The notes under the pieces: generated by a model
What the model was told of the DNA's origin: nothing
Seen by the model: the letters and a program-made list of their open reading frames with translations, nothing else
Databases searched by the model: none
Part shown: piece by piece, positions 1-8,956 of the stretch
Position numbering within the stretch: the stretch's first letter is position 1
Layout of the letters: each line of letters starts with the position of its first letter
Translations under genes and position numbers: made by a program
DNA from: Corynebacterium variabile
GTDB lineage: Bacteria > Actinomycetota > Actinomycetes > Mycobacteriales > Mycobacteriaceae
Length of the DNA: 64,000 nt
Assembly: GCF_006539825.1 (NCBI RefSeq)
Contig: NZ_BJNT01000005.1
Location: forward strand, 124,001 to 188,000
Direction: 5' to 3'

Positions 1-2
1 GG

Positions 3-242
3 GTCGCCCTGGCCGCCGAACTTGGTTTCGAGACCGAACCCTACCTGGTAGAGTCGTCGACAGCCGTGTGGAGCGCCATCGTCGAGGCGTCCCAGGAGCT
101 GGATGTCGACCTCATCGTCGCCGGTACCCGGGCACTGAGTGGGTGGCAGTCGCTCCTGCACTCCAGCGTGGCGGACAATCTCGTCAAGCACGCCGGTGTC
201 CCGGTGCTCGTCGTGCCCCCGCTCGACGAGCCGCTCCAGTAA
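3..242 (+). CDS. Universal stress protein (UspA family), C-terminal part
   Basis: The window opens inside this gene, so the N-terminus is missing. The visible 79 residues contain the end of a Usp fold: a strand-helix segment ending in DLIVAGTRALSGWQSLLHSS, then SVADNLVKHAGVPVLVV, which matches the family's nucleotide-binding end (G-x-S/T followed by V-x-x-x-L-L-x-x-A-x-x-P-V-L-V-V). Usp proteins are cytosolic stress-associated ATP-binding or nucleotide-sensing proteins. What this one responds to cannot be inferred. It reads toward the DUF2613 gene and aftD and lies 37 bp upstream of the former, so co-transcription is possible. Confidence 0.85.
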   Translation, partial: VALAAELGFETEPYLVESSTAVWSAIVEASQELDVDLIVAGTRALSGWQSLLHSSVADNLVKHAGVPVLVVPPLDEPLQ

Positions 243-279
243 CAGTTACCGCAGCACCAGACCAGAGGACAGAGAACCC

Positions 280-474
280 ATGCCCTTCGAGACCGACTCC
301 ACGCCCCGCCGTAGTCTCGGCCCCGCTGTCGCCTCCGCCGTCGTCGGCGTCGTCCTCGGCGGTCTCGTCGCTGTCGGCGTCGGCATGGTCGCCGACAGTT
401 CCAGTCTGCCGTCGAACAACGTCGACGCGAACGACGCCGTCCTGGGCTCGGTCCAGTACGGCGAGCGGCGCTGA
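280..474 (+). CDS. Small single-pass membrane protein, DUF2613 family
   Basis: This 64-residue protein has one hydrophobic segment (about residues 16-36, rich in Val, Gly and Ala) followed by a polar tail ending in AVLGSVQYGERR, a typical DUF2613 ending. The function of the family is unknown. An equivalent short gene sits beside aftD in mycobacteria (Rv0236A next to Rv0236c), so the pairing seen here is conserved. The ATG at 280 lies downstream of an AGAGGACAGAG purine stretch that can serve as ribosome binding site. The stop is 11 bp before the aftD start, which suggests one transcript. Confidence 0.8.
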   Translation: MPFETDSTPRRSLGPAVASAVVGVVLGGLVAVGVGMVADSSSLPSNNVDANDAVLGSVQYGERR

Positions 475-485
475 CTGACACCACA

Positions 486-3400
486 TTGACTCCGACGCTC
501 ACCAGGCGCGGGTGGATCCTCTCCACCTGCGCCTGGCTCGTGCTGTGTCTGGCCCAGGCACCGCTGCTGACCGTCGCGGACACCAAGCACGACCTCGTGG
601 CGGACCCGTGGGGGTTCCTCCACCAGGCCCTCTCGCCGTGGACCGATGTCTTCCCCCTGGGCCAGCTGCAGAACCAGGCCTACGGCTACCTCTTCCCGCA
701 CGGGCTGTTCTTCGCCCTGCTCTCCTGGCTGCCCGACTGGCTGACCCAACGCCTGTGGTGGACGCTGCTGCTCACGCTCGCCTTCGCCGGCACGGTGAAA
801 CTGCTGGACGCGCTGGGCCCGCACGGCACCGGGTCCCGGGCGTCCCGGCTGGTCGCCGCGGTCCTGTTCGCACTCTCGCCGCGGATCATGACCACCCTCG
901 GCGCGATCTCCTCCGAGGCGTGGACGATCGCGCTGGTGCCGTGGATCCTGCTGCCGGTGGTGCGGATCCTGGGCGCGTCTTCCCCGACCCGCCGACAGAC
1001 CGCCACCGCCGCCTGTTCTTCGGCGGTGGCGGTGCTGTGCCTGGGGGCGGTGAACGCCGTCGCCTCCCTGGCTGCCGTGCTGCCGGCGGTGATCTGGTGG
1101 GTCTGCCACGCCCGCCGACCCACCGCCTGGCGCTTCCTGGCCTGGTGGGTTCCGGCGGGCGTCCTCGCGTGTTTCTGGTGGGTCGGACCGCTGCTGATCC
1201 TCGGCCGCTACTCCCCGCCGTTCACCGACTTCATCGAGTCCGCGGGGATCACCACCCACTGGTTCAGCCTCGGCGAGGTGCTGCGCGGCACCACGAGCTG
1301 GACGCCCTACCTCTCCGACGAGCGTCAGGCCGGTGCCGCACTCGTCGGCGAGCCGGTCTTCGTCGCCGCGACGCTGTTCCTCGCACTGCTCGGCCTGTGG
1401 GGACTGTCGGGCATGTCCCGCACCCGGGTGCCCTACCGTCACGTGTGGCTGGTGATGCTGGGCTGCGGGCTGCTCATCTTCGGTGTCGCCGGACCGTTCT
1501 CCCCGGTCCAGGACGCCGCCCGGTCCTTCCTCGACGGCGCAGGCGCTCCGCTGCGCAACCTCCACAAGTTCGACGCCCTGGTCCACCTGCCGCTGGTCAT
1601 CGGCCTCGCCCACCTGCTGGGCCGGGTGAGCGTGCCGGGGTGGGCGCAGCGTGGCCACTGGGCACACCCCGAGAAGCACCGGCCGGTGATCATGGTGACC
1701 GCCGTCGGACTGCTCGTCGCCACCCTCACCGCCCCGGCCTGGTCCGCCCGGCTGGTGCCCGTCGACGGTTACCGGTCCGTCCCCTCCTACTGGACGGAAG
1801 CCGCGGACTGGCTCAATGACCCGGCGAACGGGGCGGCGGACTCCCGCACGATGATTCTGCCGCGGGCCGCGTCTGCCCGGCAGGACTGGGGCAACACCCG
1901 CGATGAGCCGGCCCAGGCACTGCTCGACGTCCCCTGGGTCGTCAGGGACGCGGTACCGCTGGTCCCACCCGAGGCGATCCGCGGGCTCGACGGGGTCCAG
2001 CGCGAGTTCGACACCGGGGCTCCCTCGGAATCCCTCGCCGCGGCGCTGACCCAGCAGGGGGTCGGCTATCTGCTGGTCCGCTCCGATCTCACCCGGGTCG
2101 CCGACACGCCCGGCGCGCGGTCGGTGTTGCGCACTCTGCGGAACTCCCCGGGGTTCACTGAGGAGGCGTCCTTCGGCGACGGCGACGTGCGGATCTTCCG
2201 GGTCGGTGGTGCTGACGGCGCGTCCCCGACCGCCCCGCGGACCGTGCACACCGACGATCTGGATGTCGTCGCCGGTGGCCCGGAGGTCCTGCCCCGGCTG
2301 GCCGCCGCCGACGGGGGCACCCCGCGTGACCGCGTCCTCACCGGGGACGCCGGCGACCTCGGCCTGGCCGGGCCCGTCACCGTCACGGACACTCCCGCCC
2401 TGCGCGAACACTCCTACGGCACCGTGACCTCACCGGATTCCGCGATCCGGGCGGCAGGTGACCCGTGGCGCGGGATGAACCCGGTGCGCGACTACCCGGT
2501 CGACGGCGCACAGACCACCGTCCGCGAGACCGACGGACGCCTGATCCCCAGCTCCGCCGGTGATGATCCGACGTCCTTCGGCGGGGCGGACACCCTCTCC
2601 CCGGTCTCCGCCGCCGTGGACGGCGACCCCACGACCGCCTGGTACCCGGCGTCCGGTTCCCCGGTGAACCAGTCCGTCACGGCGGAGCTCGCGCAGCCGG
2701 TCGGGCAGCTGCGCCTCACCGCCCGCGCCCAGGGCTCGGCGCTGCGGCTGCATGTCACGACGCTGCGGGGTGGGCGCACCGTGGCGTCCTCCACCGTGCA
2801 GGTACCGGTCGGCCGGGAGAAGACCTTCACCCTCCCCCCTGGTGAGGCCGACCGCGTCGAGCTGCGCATCACCGGTTCCTTCGGCAGTGCCGGGCTCAGC
2901 GAGTTCTCGCTCACCGCCCCTGACGGCACCGATGTCACGCCGCGGCGCGACATCGTCGTACCGACCCCGGAAGGACGCGAGGTCTCGCGCTGGGTGCTCG
3001 GACAGGAGATCCCCGAGGGCACGATGCGGCGCATCATCACGGTCCCTGGGCCGGGCGCGACGGTGGAGGTGTCCACCGCGGACTGCGAGGCCACGACCTC
3101 CGTCGACGGGGACGCCGTGCGCTGCGGGCAGAGCCTTGACCTGACCCCCGGGGAGCACACGGTGCACAGCACCGCCCGGTGGGTCGAACTGACGGACACG
3201 ACGACGGAAGCGTCGGTGTCCGACGGAGATGCCGGCGACCGGATCGTCTACACCCCCACTTCGGTCAACGCCGGCCGGGTCGGGACACTGGATGTCGACG
3301 GGACCTCGGTGGAGCTTGAACCGGTGACCGTCAACGGCTGGTCACAGGGCTGGCTCGTCCCCGCGGACCTCGCCCCGGAGATGTCGGACGAGGACCTCGC

Positions 3401-3929
3401 CGCCGCGGTGTCCGTGGACTTCTCCGCGACCTCGACGTACCGGACCTGGCTGGCGGCGGGGCTCGGCACGGCGGTGCTGCTGCTCGGGGCCTGGGCGCTG
3501 CTGCTGTGGCGGGGCCGGGGTGACAGGAGGAGTGTCGGCATCACGCATCCTGAGGTCGGTTCCGTGGAGGTCCGAGCAGCCTCAGACTGCGCGATGCCGA
3601 CCAGCCGGGTCGCCACCGTCGCCTGGGCAGGGGTCAGCTGGGTCCTCGCCGGCATCCCCGGCGTCCTCGCGGCGGCGGTGACCGTGGGCATCCTGCGGTA
3701 CGGGCCCCGGGTGTGGTCCGGTGTCCGGCCGTCGTGGATCTTCCTCGCGTCCGGCGGTCTGGCGACCCTGCTGCTCACCCGCAGTCCGTGGGGCACCGAC
3801 GGCTACGCCGGTGACTCCTCCGTCGTACAACTCGCGCTCGTCGTCTGCCTGACCGCGGTCGTCCTGACTCCCCTCGCCCGCCACCACCGCGAGACCGCCC
3901 GGCGCGCCGGATCCTCCACCAGCGCGTAG
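486..3929 (+). CDS. aftD: Alpha-(1->3)-arabinofuranosyltransferase AftD
   Basis: The product (1147 aa) is a polytopic GT-C glycosyltransferase of the AftD/DUF3367 family. It transfers arabinofuranose from decaprenyl-phosphoarabinose onto arabinan of arabinogalactan and lipoarabinomannan on the outer face of the membrane. About eleven N-terminal membrane segments occupy roughly residues 10-440. The motif LRNLHKFDALVHLPLV follows the last catalytic-core loops. A large exported region carries an F5/8-type carbohydrate-binding module (SAAVDGDPTTAWYP, near residue 705). Four more membrane helices lie near residues 985-1130. Mycobacterial AftD is about 250 residues longer. The start is a TTG with no clear ribosome binding site, chosen because no ATG or GTG is in frame at this end. 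The last 127 bp overlap the 3' end of the convergent acyltransferase gene. Confidence 0.88.
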   Translation: MTPTLTRRGWILSTCAWLVLCLAQAPLLTVADTKHDLVADPWGFLHQALSPWTDVFPLGQLQNQAYGYLFPHGLFFALLSWLPDWLTQRLWWTLLLTLAFAGTVKLLDALGPHGTGSRASRLVAAVLFALSPRIMTTLGAISSEAWTIALVPWILLPVVRILGASSPTRRQTATAACSSAVAVLCLGAVNAVASLAAVLPAVIWWVCHARRPTAWRFLAWWVPAGVLACFWWVGPLLILGRYSPPFTDFIESAGITTHWFSLGEVLRGTTSWTPYLSDERQAGAALVGEPVFVAATLFLALLGLWGLSGMSRTRVPYRHVWLVMLGCGLLIFGVAGPFSPVQDAARSFLDGAGAPLRNLHKFDALVHLPLVIGLAHLLGRVSVPGWAQRGHWAHPEKHRPVIMVTAVGLLVATLTAPAWSARLVPVDGYRSVPSYWTEAADWLNDPANGAADSRTMILPRAASARQDWGNTRDEPAQALLDVPWVVRDAVPLVPPEAIRGLDGVQREFDTGAPSESLAAALTQQGVGYLLVRSDLTRVADTPGARSVLRTLRNSPGFTEEASFGDGDVRIFRVGGADGASPTAPRTVHTDDLDVVAGGPEVLPRLAAADGGTPRDRVLTGDAGDLGLAGPVTVTDTPALREHSYGTVTSPDSAIRAAGDPWRGMNPVRDYPVDGAQTTVRETDGRLIPSSAGDDPTSFGGADTLSPVSAAVDGDPTTAWYPASGSPVNQSVTAELAQPVGQLRLTARAQGSALRLHVTTLRGGRTVASSTVQVPVGREKTFTLPPGEADRVELRITGSFGSAGLSEFSLTAPDGTDVTPRRDIVVPTPEGREVSRWVLGQEIPEGTMRRIITVPGPGATVEVSTADCEATTSVDGDAVRCGQSLDLTPGEHTVHSTARWVELTDTTTEASVSDGDAGDRIVYTPTSVNAGRVGTLDVDGTSVELEPVTVNGWSQGWLVPADLAPEMSDEDLAAAVSVDFSATSTYRTWLAAGLGTAVLLLGAWALLLWRGRGDRRSVGITHPEVGSVEVRAASDCAMPTSRVATVAWAGVSWVLAGIPGVLAAAVTVGILRYGPRVWSGVRPSWIFLASGGLATLLLTRSPWGTDGYAGDSSVVQLALVVCLTAVVLTPLARHHRETARRAGSSTSA

Positions 3930-4981
3930 CTCAACGCCGCGACCGGCACCGAGAGGGCAGCGGTCACCGCGAAGACCAGCAGCATCACCACGTAGCCGCC
4001 GCTGAACAGGCTGATCCCCAGCAGCGGGAAGACCAGCGACAGGATCGCCATGTGCCACAGGAAGATCGAGTAGGACCAGCGTCCCAGGGTCTGCATCACC
4101 GTGCTCTCGAGGAACCGGGACCGCGGGGCCAGGGCCACCGGCACCACCAGTGCCGCGGCGAAGGCGACGCCGCAGGTCGTCCGGCGCGCGAACTCCCCCG
4201 GCGAGGCGGAGGACAGCCCCTCCGGTCCGCCGAAGGACGCCAGGACCAGTACCCCGACAGCCAGGGCGACCCACAGGAGGCGGCGTCCGGCCCAGCGTCG
4301 GACGGTCTCTGCACGGGGCCCGCCGACCTCCGCCAGCCAGCCCTCGGTCTCCGCGGCGAGCAGGCCGACGCAGAAGGAACCGAAGAAGGCCCAGGGCATG
4401 ATGTGCGGATTGAGGTCGCCCGTCCGCGGCCCGGCGAGGAAGGGCCACAGCGCACTGAGCACGCCGACGGTGACGATGGCGGCGACCCGGACCGCGCGGC
4501 GTCGGCGTCCCACCGCCAGGGCCAGCAGCGGCATGACCAGGTAGAGGAACATCTCCACGCACAGTGACCAGAGGTGTGTCAGACCGCCGATCATGCCGTC
4601 GGGGACGTAGTTCTGCAGCAGCAGGAGGTTCGCGACGATCTGGAGGACGCCCGGATCACCGGCGACCGGGAAGAAGGCGATGACGATGATGACGACCGCC
4701 AGGCTGGCGGGCATGATCCGGCCCAGGCGTTTGACGTAGTAACCCGCCCAACGGCGGCGTCCTTCCGCGGAGAAGGTGAAGTCGGAGGCGTGGCGTCGCC
4801 AGAGCAGGAACCCGGAGAGCGCGAAGAAGACGGGCACGAAGAAGTCGGTGCGCGCGATGATGCGGTTGATGACCGCGCCGGTGTCGTTGCCGGTCTGGAA
4901 GGCGGCGTGGGTGAGGATGATGCCGAGCGCGGCGACGGCGCGCAGGCCCTCCAACGCCGGGAGGAAGGGGAGGCGCGACAT
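3803..4981 (-). CDS. tmaT: Membrane acyltransferase, TmaT-like (acyltransferase family 3)
   Basis: This 392-residue protein has about ten membrane helices and the family-3 signatures: FLPALEGLRAVAALGIILTH at the N-terminus, FFVPVFFALSGFLLWRR, and LTHLWSLCVEMFLYLV (the H-x-W-S-L-x-x-E-x-x-x-Y block). In C. glutamicum the gene at this position, divergent from lmcA, is the trehalose-mycolate acetyltransferase TmaT, which acetylates TMM so MmpL-type proteins can export it. Assignment to TmaT rests on synteny plus family. The ATG at 4981 was preferred over a GTG at 5005 because the conserved domain begins right after it and an AGGA lies upstream. The 3' end overlaps aftD tail to tail. Confidence 0.75.
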   Translation of the reverse strand: MSRLPFLPALEGLRAVAALGIILTHAAFQTGNDTGAVINRIIARTDFFVPVFFALSGFLLWRRHASDFTFSAEGRRRWAGYYVKRLGRIMPASLAVVIIVIAFFPVAGDPGVLQIVANLLLLQNYVPDGMIGGLTHLWSLCVEMFLYLVMPLLALAVGRRRRAVRVAAIVTVGVLSALWPFLAGPRTGDLNPHIMPWAFFGSFCVGLLAAETEGWLAEVGGPRAETVRRWAGRRLLWVALAVGVLVLASFGGPEGLSSASPGEFARRTTCGVAFAAALVVPVALAPRSRFLESTVMQTLGRWSYSIFLWHMAILSLVFPLLGISLFSGGYVVMLLVFAVTAALSVPVAALSYALVEDPARRAVSRWWRARGVRTTAVRQTTSASCTTEESPA

Positions 4982-5019
4982 GGATTCCGATCCTACCCCC
5001 GACACGAGGTTTCTCCCGT

Positions 5020-5025
5020 TAAACT
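5020..5025 (+). promoter_or_regulatory. -10 box of a leaderless lmcA promoter
   Basis: TAAACT ends 7 nt before the ATG at 5033, the spacing expected when transcription starts at the start codon. No Shine-Dalgarno sequence is present in the 51-bp gap between the divergent tmaT and lmcA genes, which fits a leaderless mRNA. Confidence 0.55.
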
Positions 5026-5032
5026 AGCCCGT

Positions 5033-6223
5033 ATGAAAAAGGTTCTCTCTCACGCGCTCATCGTCATCGGTGCCGCGCTGATCGTCATCGCCATCGCCCT
5101 GCCGATCTACGTGTTGCCGAAGGGCAAGGTGATCCCCAAGGACGTCGAGTCCTACACGGTCACCGATGAGACGGAGGGTCGCCTGCTGGACGCGGCCGCA
5201 CTGGCCGCGGGCAAGCCCGTGGGAGACAACGCGAAGAAGCGGGAGTGCCGTGGCGACTCGCCCACCGTCTCCTGTTACATCTGGCCCGATGTGCCGCTCC
5301 AGAACCAGCGCCGCGTCATCGCCCAGGAGCCGACCACGGACAAGGAAGTCACCCTCGAGGCGGGAAACACCGTCTTCCGCACCGACCTGCCTGAGCCGCA
5401 GAACCTCATTGCCGCGACCATCGACCGCGTCACCCTGACCCGAAAGACCGCCTTCCCGGTCGACAAGCCTGTCTCCTCCTTCGACATGACTTCCCCGACC
5501 GTCGGTGGCGGCGTGGCCGAGGAGGACACCCCGGTGTTCGTCCGTGACGGCCTGCAGTACCAGTTCCCCTTCGGCACCGAGAAGAAGGCGTACCCCTACT
5601 TCGACGGTCAGGTCCTGAAGAGCCAGGACATCGACTTCGTCGACAAGGAGACCATGAAGGGTGAGACGGTGTACCGCTTCGAGCAGACCGTCGCCCCGAC
5701 CGAGCTCTACCCGGCGGTCGAGTCCCGTCTCAACGCCGACGGTGAGCTCTCCGCGGCGGACAAGCAGTCCCTGGCAGCGCTGCGCCTGAAGTTCCCGGCG
5801 TCCACCTGGGGCCTGTCCCGCGACGAGGTCGACGGCTGGGACGAGGACGACGAGACCGGCCCCGAGGTCGAGATGTCCCGCTACTACACCGTCAACCGCA
5901 CCCTGCACGTCCAACCGGACACCGGCGTGATCGTCAAGGGTGCCGAAGAGGTGTGGATGTACTACGCGCAGGATGACGAGGAAGCCGCCGAAATGGCGAA
6001 GTCGGAGAACCGCGAGAAGGAGCTGGCGAATCCGACCCGCACCGCCCTGTACTTCCCGGGCGAGTTCAACCAGGCCACCCAGGACGCGCAGATGACGCGG
6101 GCGAAGGACGCCCTGAAGAAGATGGACCTCATCGGTCAGTGGCTGCCCTGGGGTGCCGGCCTCATCGGTCTGATCCTGCTGATCATCGGTGTCGTGCTGC
6201 ACCGCAGCGTGCGGAAGGGCTGA
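5033..6223 (+). CDS. lmcA: LmcA-like membrane protein, DUF3068/PorA family
   Basis: The 396-residue protein has an N-terminal helix (residues 5-27), a long exported domain of about 330 residues and a C-terminal helix (about 366-388) followed by RSVRKG. This is the DUF3068 architecture. The C. glutamicum protein at the same position (NCgl2760, divergent from the acyltransferase gene) is needed for lipomannan maturation and lipoarabinomannan synthesis. Mycobacterial Rv0227c is the equivalent. No catalytic motif is visible. The ATG at 5033 follows a -10 box directly. The next gene, another envelope membrane protein, starts 28 bp downstream on the same strand. Confidence 0.78.
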   Translation: MKKVLSHALIVIGAALIVIAIALPIYVLPKGKVIPKDVESYTVTDETEGRLLDAAALAAGKPVGDNAKKRECRGDSPTVSCYIWPDVPLQNQRRVIAQEPTTDKEVTLEAGNTVFRTDLPEPQNLIAATIDRVTLTRKTAFPVDKPVSSFDMTSPTVGGGVAEEDTPVFVRDGLQYQFPFGTEKKAYPYFDGQVLKSQDIDFVDKETMKGETVYRFEQTVAPTELYPAVESRLNADGELSAADKQSLAALRLKFPASTWGLSRDEVDGWDEDDETGPEVEMSRYYTVNRTLHVQPDTGVIVKGAEEVWMYYAQDDEEAAEMAKSENREKELANPTRTALYFPGEFNQATQDAQMTRAKDALKKMDLIGQWLPWGAGLIGLILLIIGVVLHRSVRKG

Positions 6224-6251
6224 GTGACCTGACCGCAGGTACCCTGCAGAA

Positions 6252-7811
6252 GTGACCATCACGACCGACGCCACCGTGTCCCGCACCGGGAACCGGTGGC
6301 GTCTGTCATGGTGCGTGGTCCTGACGGCGGTCGTGCTGTGGCCTTTCGCCGTGGCCGTGGTGGCCGGGTGGGACCGGGACACTGCCCTGCTGCTGCGCGA
6401 CCTGTCCGTGCCCGGGTCCATGGCGCTCAACGACCTCGCCACCGGAGCGCACGGACTGGCCCGGGCCGTTCCGCAGGACGCCGTGCTCGCGTTCCTCTCC
6501 CCGGTGCTCCCACCGACGGTGGTCGTGGGACTGCTCATGTGTGCCTGTGGTGCGGCGGGTGCATGGGGCGCCACGGTACTGGCGCAGCGGTTCGGCGCCG
6601 GGCGCGTGGGCCAGGCGCTCGCGTCTTTCCTCGTGGTGTGGAACCCGTACGTCGCCGAGCGGCTGTTGCAGGGGCACTGGTCGGTGGTCGCCGCCGGGAT
6701 GCTCCTGCCGCTGGTCGCATGGCTTTCCCTGGAACGTCGTCGGGTGTGGCTCGTGGTGGCGCTCGCGGTGTGCGCGCTGACGCCGACCGGGCTGATCCTG
6801 GCGGTGGTGACCGCGGTCGTGGCGTCCGGTTGGCGGTGGTTCTCCCTGGTCCCGGCGGTCGCCGGAGCTGTACTGTCACTGCCCTGGGTCATTCCGTCGC
6901 TGGGGGACGCCTCGGCGACCCTCACCGATGCAGGTGGCGCGTCCCTGTTCGCCGCGCGGGCGGAGCCGTGGGTGGGCACGCTCGGTGCCCTCGCCGGGCT
7001 CGGCGGGATCTGGAACGCGGACGCCGTGCCGGATCACCGTGTACCGGTCGCCGGGGTACTGCTCGCCGTGGCTGCCGTGGTCGTGGCGGTGGTGCTGTGG
7101 CGACGGGGTGAATGGTCCGGCGGTCTGCGTCGGCTGTCGGTGCTGGCCGTGACTGCGGTGCTGGTGCCTGCCCTGCTGGCGACCGGGCCGGGAGTCACAC
7201 TGCTCGGCGAGGTGCTGGAGATTCTCCCCGGGGCAGGGCTGCTGCGGGACACCCAGAAGTTCGTGGTACTGGCCCTGCCGGCGCTGGTGATCCTGCTCGC
7301 CCGGGTGGACGTGCCGGTGCCGCGGGTGGCATCTGCTGCCCCGGTGCTCGCGGCGGGGTTTCTGGCGTTCCTGCAGGTCCCGGCACTGCCTGTGGACCTC
7401 TCCGACCTGCGTCCGACGACGCTCGACCGCGGGTACGCCGATGCCGTGGACTCGGTGGAGGACGCCGGCGCCGGACGTACGCTGCTGTGGCCGCCGGGGA
7501 ACTACCGGATCATCGACGGACGCCCGGCACTCGACCCGCTGCTGAAGATGCTGCCCGGTTCCCCGGTGGACCCCGGCTATCTCGTCGTCGACGGGCGGAT
7601 CGTCGACGGGGATCCGGACACGGTACGGCTGCTGTCCGGTCTCGCCGCCGGTGACGACGGCCTGGCCGAAGCGGGTGTCGACCTGGTGCTCGTCGAGACC
7701 GACGCCACGGAGGACGCCGGGGTCAGCGTCCCCGCAGTTCTCACCGACGGGGCGTCCCCTCACGAACTGCTGTGGTCGGCCGACGGGTGGGAGCTCTACC
7801 GCGTGCGGTGA
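6252..7811 (+). CDS. Polytopic membrane protein resembling a shortened AftD (Rv0226c-like)
   Basis: The protein (519 aa) has about ten membrane segments and a roughly 130-residue C-terminal soluble part. It sits where mycobacteria carry Rv0226c. Several stretches parallel AftD in order: FLVVWNPYVAERLLQGHW beside AftD's FALSPRIMTTLGAISSEAW, GLLRDTQKFVVLALPALVIL beside PLRNLHKFDALVHLPLVIGL, and the ending WELYRVR beside DVRIFRVG. This suggests a GT-C-like fold, but no enzymatic activity can be assigned. The start is a GTG at 6252 with a weak upstream purine stretch. Its end faces the convergent proX gene across a long hairpin. Confidence 0.7.
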   Translation: MTITTDATVSRTGNRWRLSWCVVLTAVVLWPFAVAVVAGWDRDTALLLRDLSVPGSMALNDLATGAHGLARAVPQDAVLAFLSPVLPPTVVVGLLMCACGAAGAWGATVLAQRFGAGRVGQALASFLVVWNPYVAERLLQGHWSVVAAGMLLPLVAWLSLERRRVWLVVALAVCALTPTGLILAVVTAVVASGWRWFSLVPAVAGAVLSLPWVIPSLGDASATLTDAGGASLFAARAEPWVGTLGALAGLGGIWNADAVPDHRVPVAGVLLAVAAVVVAVVLWRRGEWSGGLRRLSVLAVTAVLVPALLATGPGVTLLGEVLEILPGAGLLRDTQKFVVLALPALVILLARVDVPVPRVASAAPVLAAGFLAFLQVPALPVDLSDLRPTTLDRGYADAVDSVEDAGAGRTLLWPPGNYRIIDGRPALDPLLKMLPGSPVDPGYLVVDGRIVDGDPDTVRLLSGLAAGDDGLAEAGVDLVLVETDATEDAGVSVPAVLTDGASPHELLWSADGWELYRVR

Positions 7812-7817
7812 CCGCCA

Positions 7818-7886
7818 TGTCGAGTTACCACCCTCACCGGCAGCGATTCGGGGAGAAAAGCTGCCTGTGAGGGTGCTAACTCGACA
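7818..7886. terminator. Long hairpin between convergent genes
   Basis: Two 26-nt arms (7818-7843 and 7861-7886, beginning TGTCGAGTTA and ending TAACTCGACA) pair with only two mismatches around a 17-nt loop. It lies between the stop of the AftD-like gene and the stop of proX, so it can end transcription from both sides. The T-run of a classical intrinsic terminator is missing, so a repeat-element origin is also possible. Confidence 0.6.
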
Positions 7887-7936
7887 GGGGACGGAGAAGA
7901 GGGGACGACAGGGCGGCAGAGAAGGGACGGCGGAGA

Positions 7937-8947
7937 CTACTTTCCGCCCAGTGCGCCGGCCTTCCATTCCTCGATGAACTCCGGGTTGTCCTTAGCCCAC
8001 TCGGCGGCGGCCTTGTCGAGGTTCTCGCCGCCGTAGTTGTCGTCGGAGAACATGACATTCTCCAGGGACGCCAGGTGCTCGTCGTCGAGGACCAGGTTCT
8101 GCAGCAACTGCGCGACATAGGGATTGTCGTCGCCGAAGCCGGTGCGAGAGAAGTTGTAGATGTTCTCCGCACCACCCATCGCACCCTCCGGATCCTCCAG
8201 GTCACGGACCGGGAAGGCGTCGTAGGCCCAGTGCGGACGCCACAGGGTCACCAGGATGTCATCACCGGCGTTGGTCGCCTTCTTCAGCTCGGCGAGCATC
8301 GCGGGGGTCGAGGAGGTGACGAAGTCCCAGTCGTCCAGACCGTAGACCGGGATGGCTTTCTCCGTCTGGGCGGTCAGGCCGGCACTGGGCTCGATGCCGA
8401 CGATCCTCTTGCCGTAATCGCTGCCCATGTCCTTGAGATCGGCGATGGACTGTGCCGGAGAGTCCTCATTGACCGCGAGCGTGAGCACCGCGTTGTCGTA
8501 CCAGCAGCCCAGCGGTTCGATCGAGTCCTGGTACTGCTCCAGGTACTCCTCGTGGGTGACAGGCAGCCAGGTGTCCATGACGACGTCGATGTCGCCGCGG
8601 GAGACACCGGTGTAACCGGGGCCGGCATCCAGGGCCTCGATGTCGACGGAGTAGCCCTCGTCCTCAAGCACATACTTGAGCAGGTGGGATGCGGCGAAGG
8701 ACTCGTCCCAGCCGTTGAAGGCGGCAAGGGTGATCTTCTTGTCGTCGTCGACGTCCATGCCGTTGACGTCCGACGAGTTCTCACCCGGGGTGCAGTCGGC
8801 GAACCGTGCGGCGTAGGGCTCATTGCCGTTGTCACTTTCGACCTCGTCATTGGAGTTCTTCGCTCCGCAGGCGCCCAGGGAGAGGGTGAGTGCGCCGATC
8901 GCGAGGGCGGACGCGACGGTGCGGGTCTTCTGTGTGATGGTGCGCAT
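7937..8947 (-). CDS. proX: Glycine betaine/proline ABC transporter, substrate-binding lipoprotein
   Basis: The 336-residue protein starts with a lipoprotein signal (lipobox LSLGACG, acylated Cys at residue 27) followed by an acidic linker and an OpuAC/ProX-type binding domain. Features such as TLAAFNGWDESFAASHLLKY near residue 72 and LWRPHWAYDAFPVRDLEDP in the second half fit the betaine family, where aromatic residues cage the quaternary amine. It captures osmoprotectant outside the membrane and passes it to the permease encoded 9 bp upstream. An AGGAGG ribosome binding site lies 4 nt before the ATG. Choline or carnitine are alternative ligands. Confidence 0.88.
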   Translation of the reverse strand: MRTITQKTRTVASALAIGALTLSLGACGAKNSNDEVESDNGNEPYAARFADCTPGENSSDVNGMDVDDDKKITLAAFNGWDESFAASHLLKYVLEDEGYSVDIEALDAGPGYTGVSRGDIDVVMDTWLPVTHEEYLEQYQDSIEPLGCWYDNAVLTLAVNEDSPAQSIADLKDMGSDYGKRIVGIEPSAGLTAQTEKAIPVYGLDDWDFVTSSTPAMLAELKKATNAGDDILVTLWRPHWAYDAFPVRDLEDPEGAMGGAENIYNFSRTGFGDDNPYVAQLLQNLVLDDEHLASLENVMFSDDNYGGENLDKAAAEWAKDNPEFIEEWKAGALGGK

Positions 8948-8956
8948 GATGTCCTC

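Noticed and set aside
246..2411. A 721-codon open frame antisense to aftD
   Set aside because: It has the low-complexity Gly/Arg/Asp composition of a GC-rich shadow frame, no family features, and aftD on the other strand is certain.
4574..5032. N-terminal extension of the LmcA-like frame back to 4574
   Set aside because: It is antisense to the acyltransferase gene and strongly acidic; the signal-anchor helix begins right after ATG 5033.
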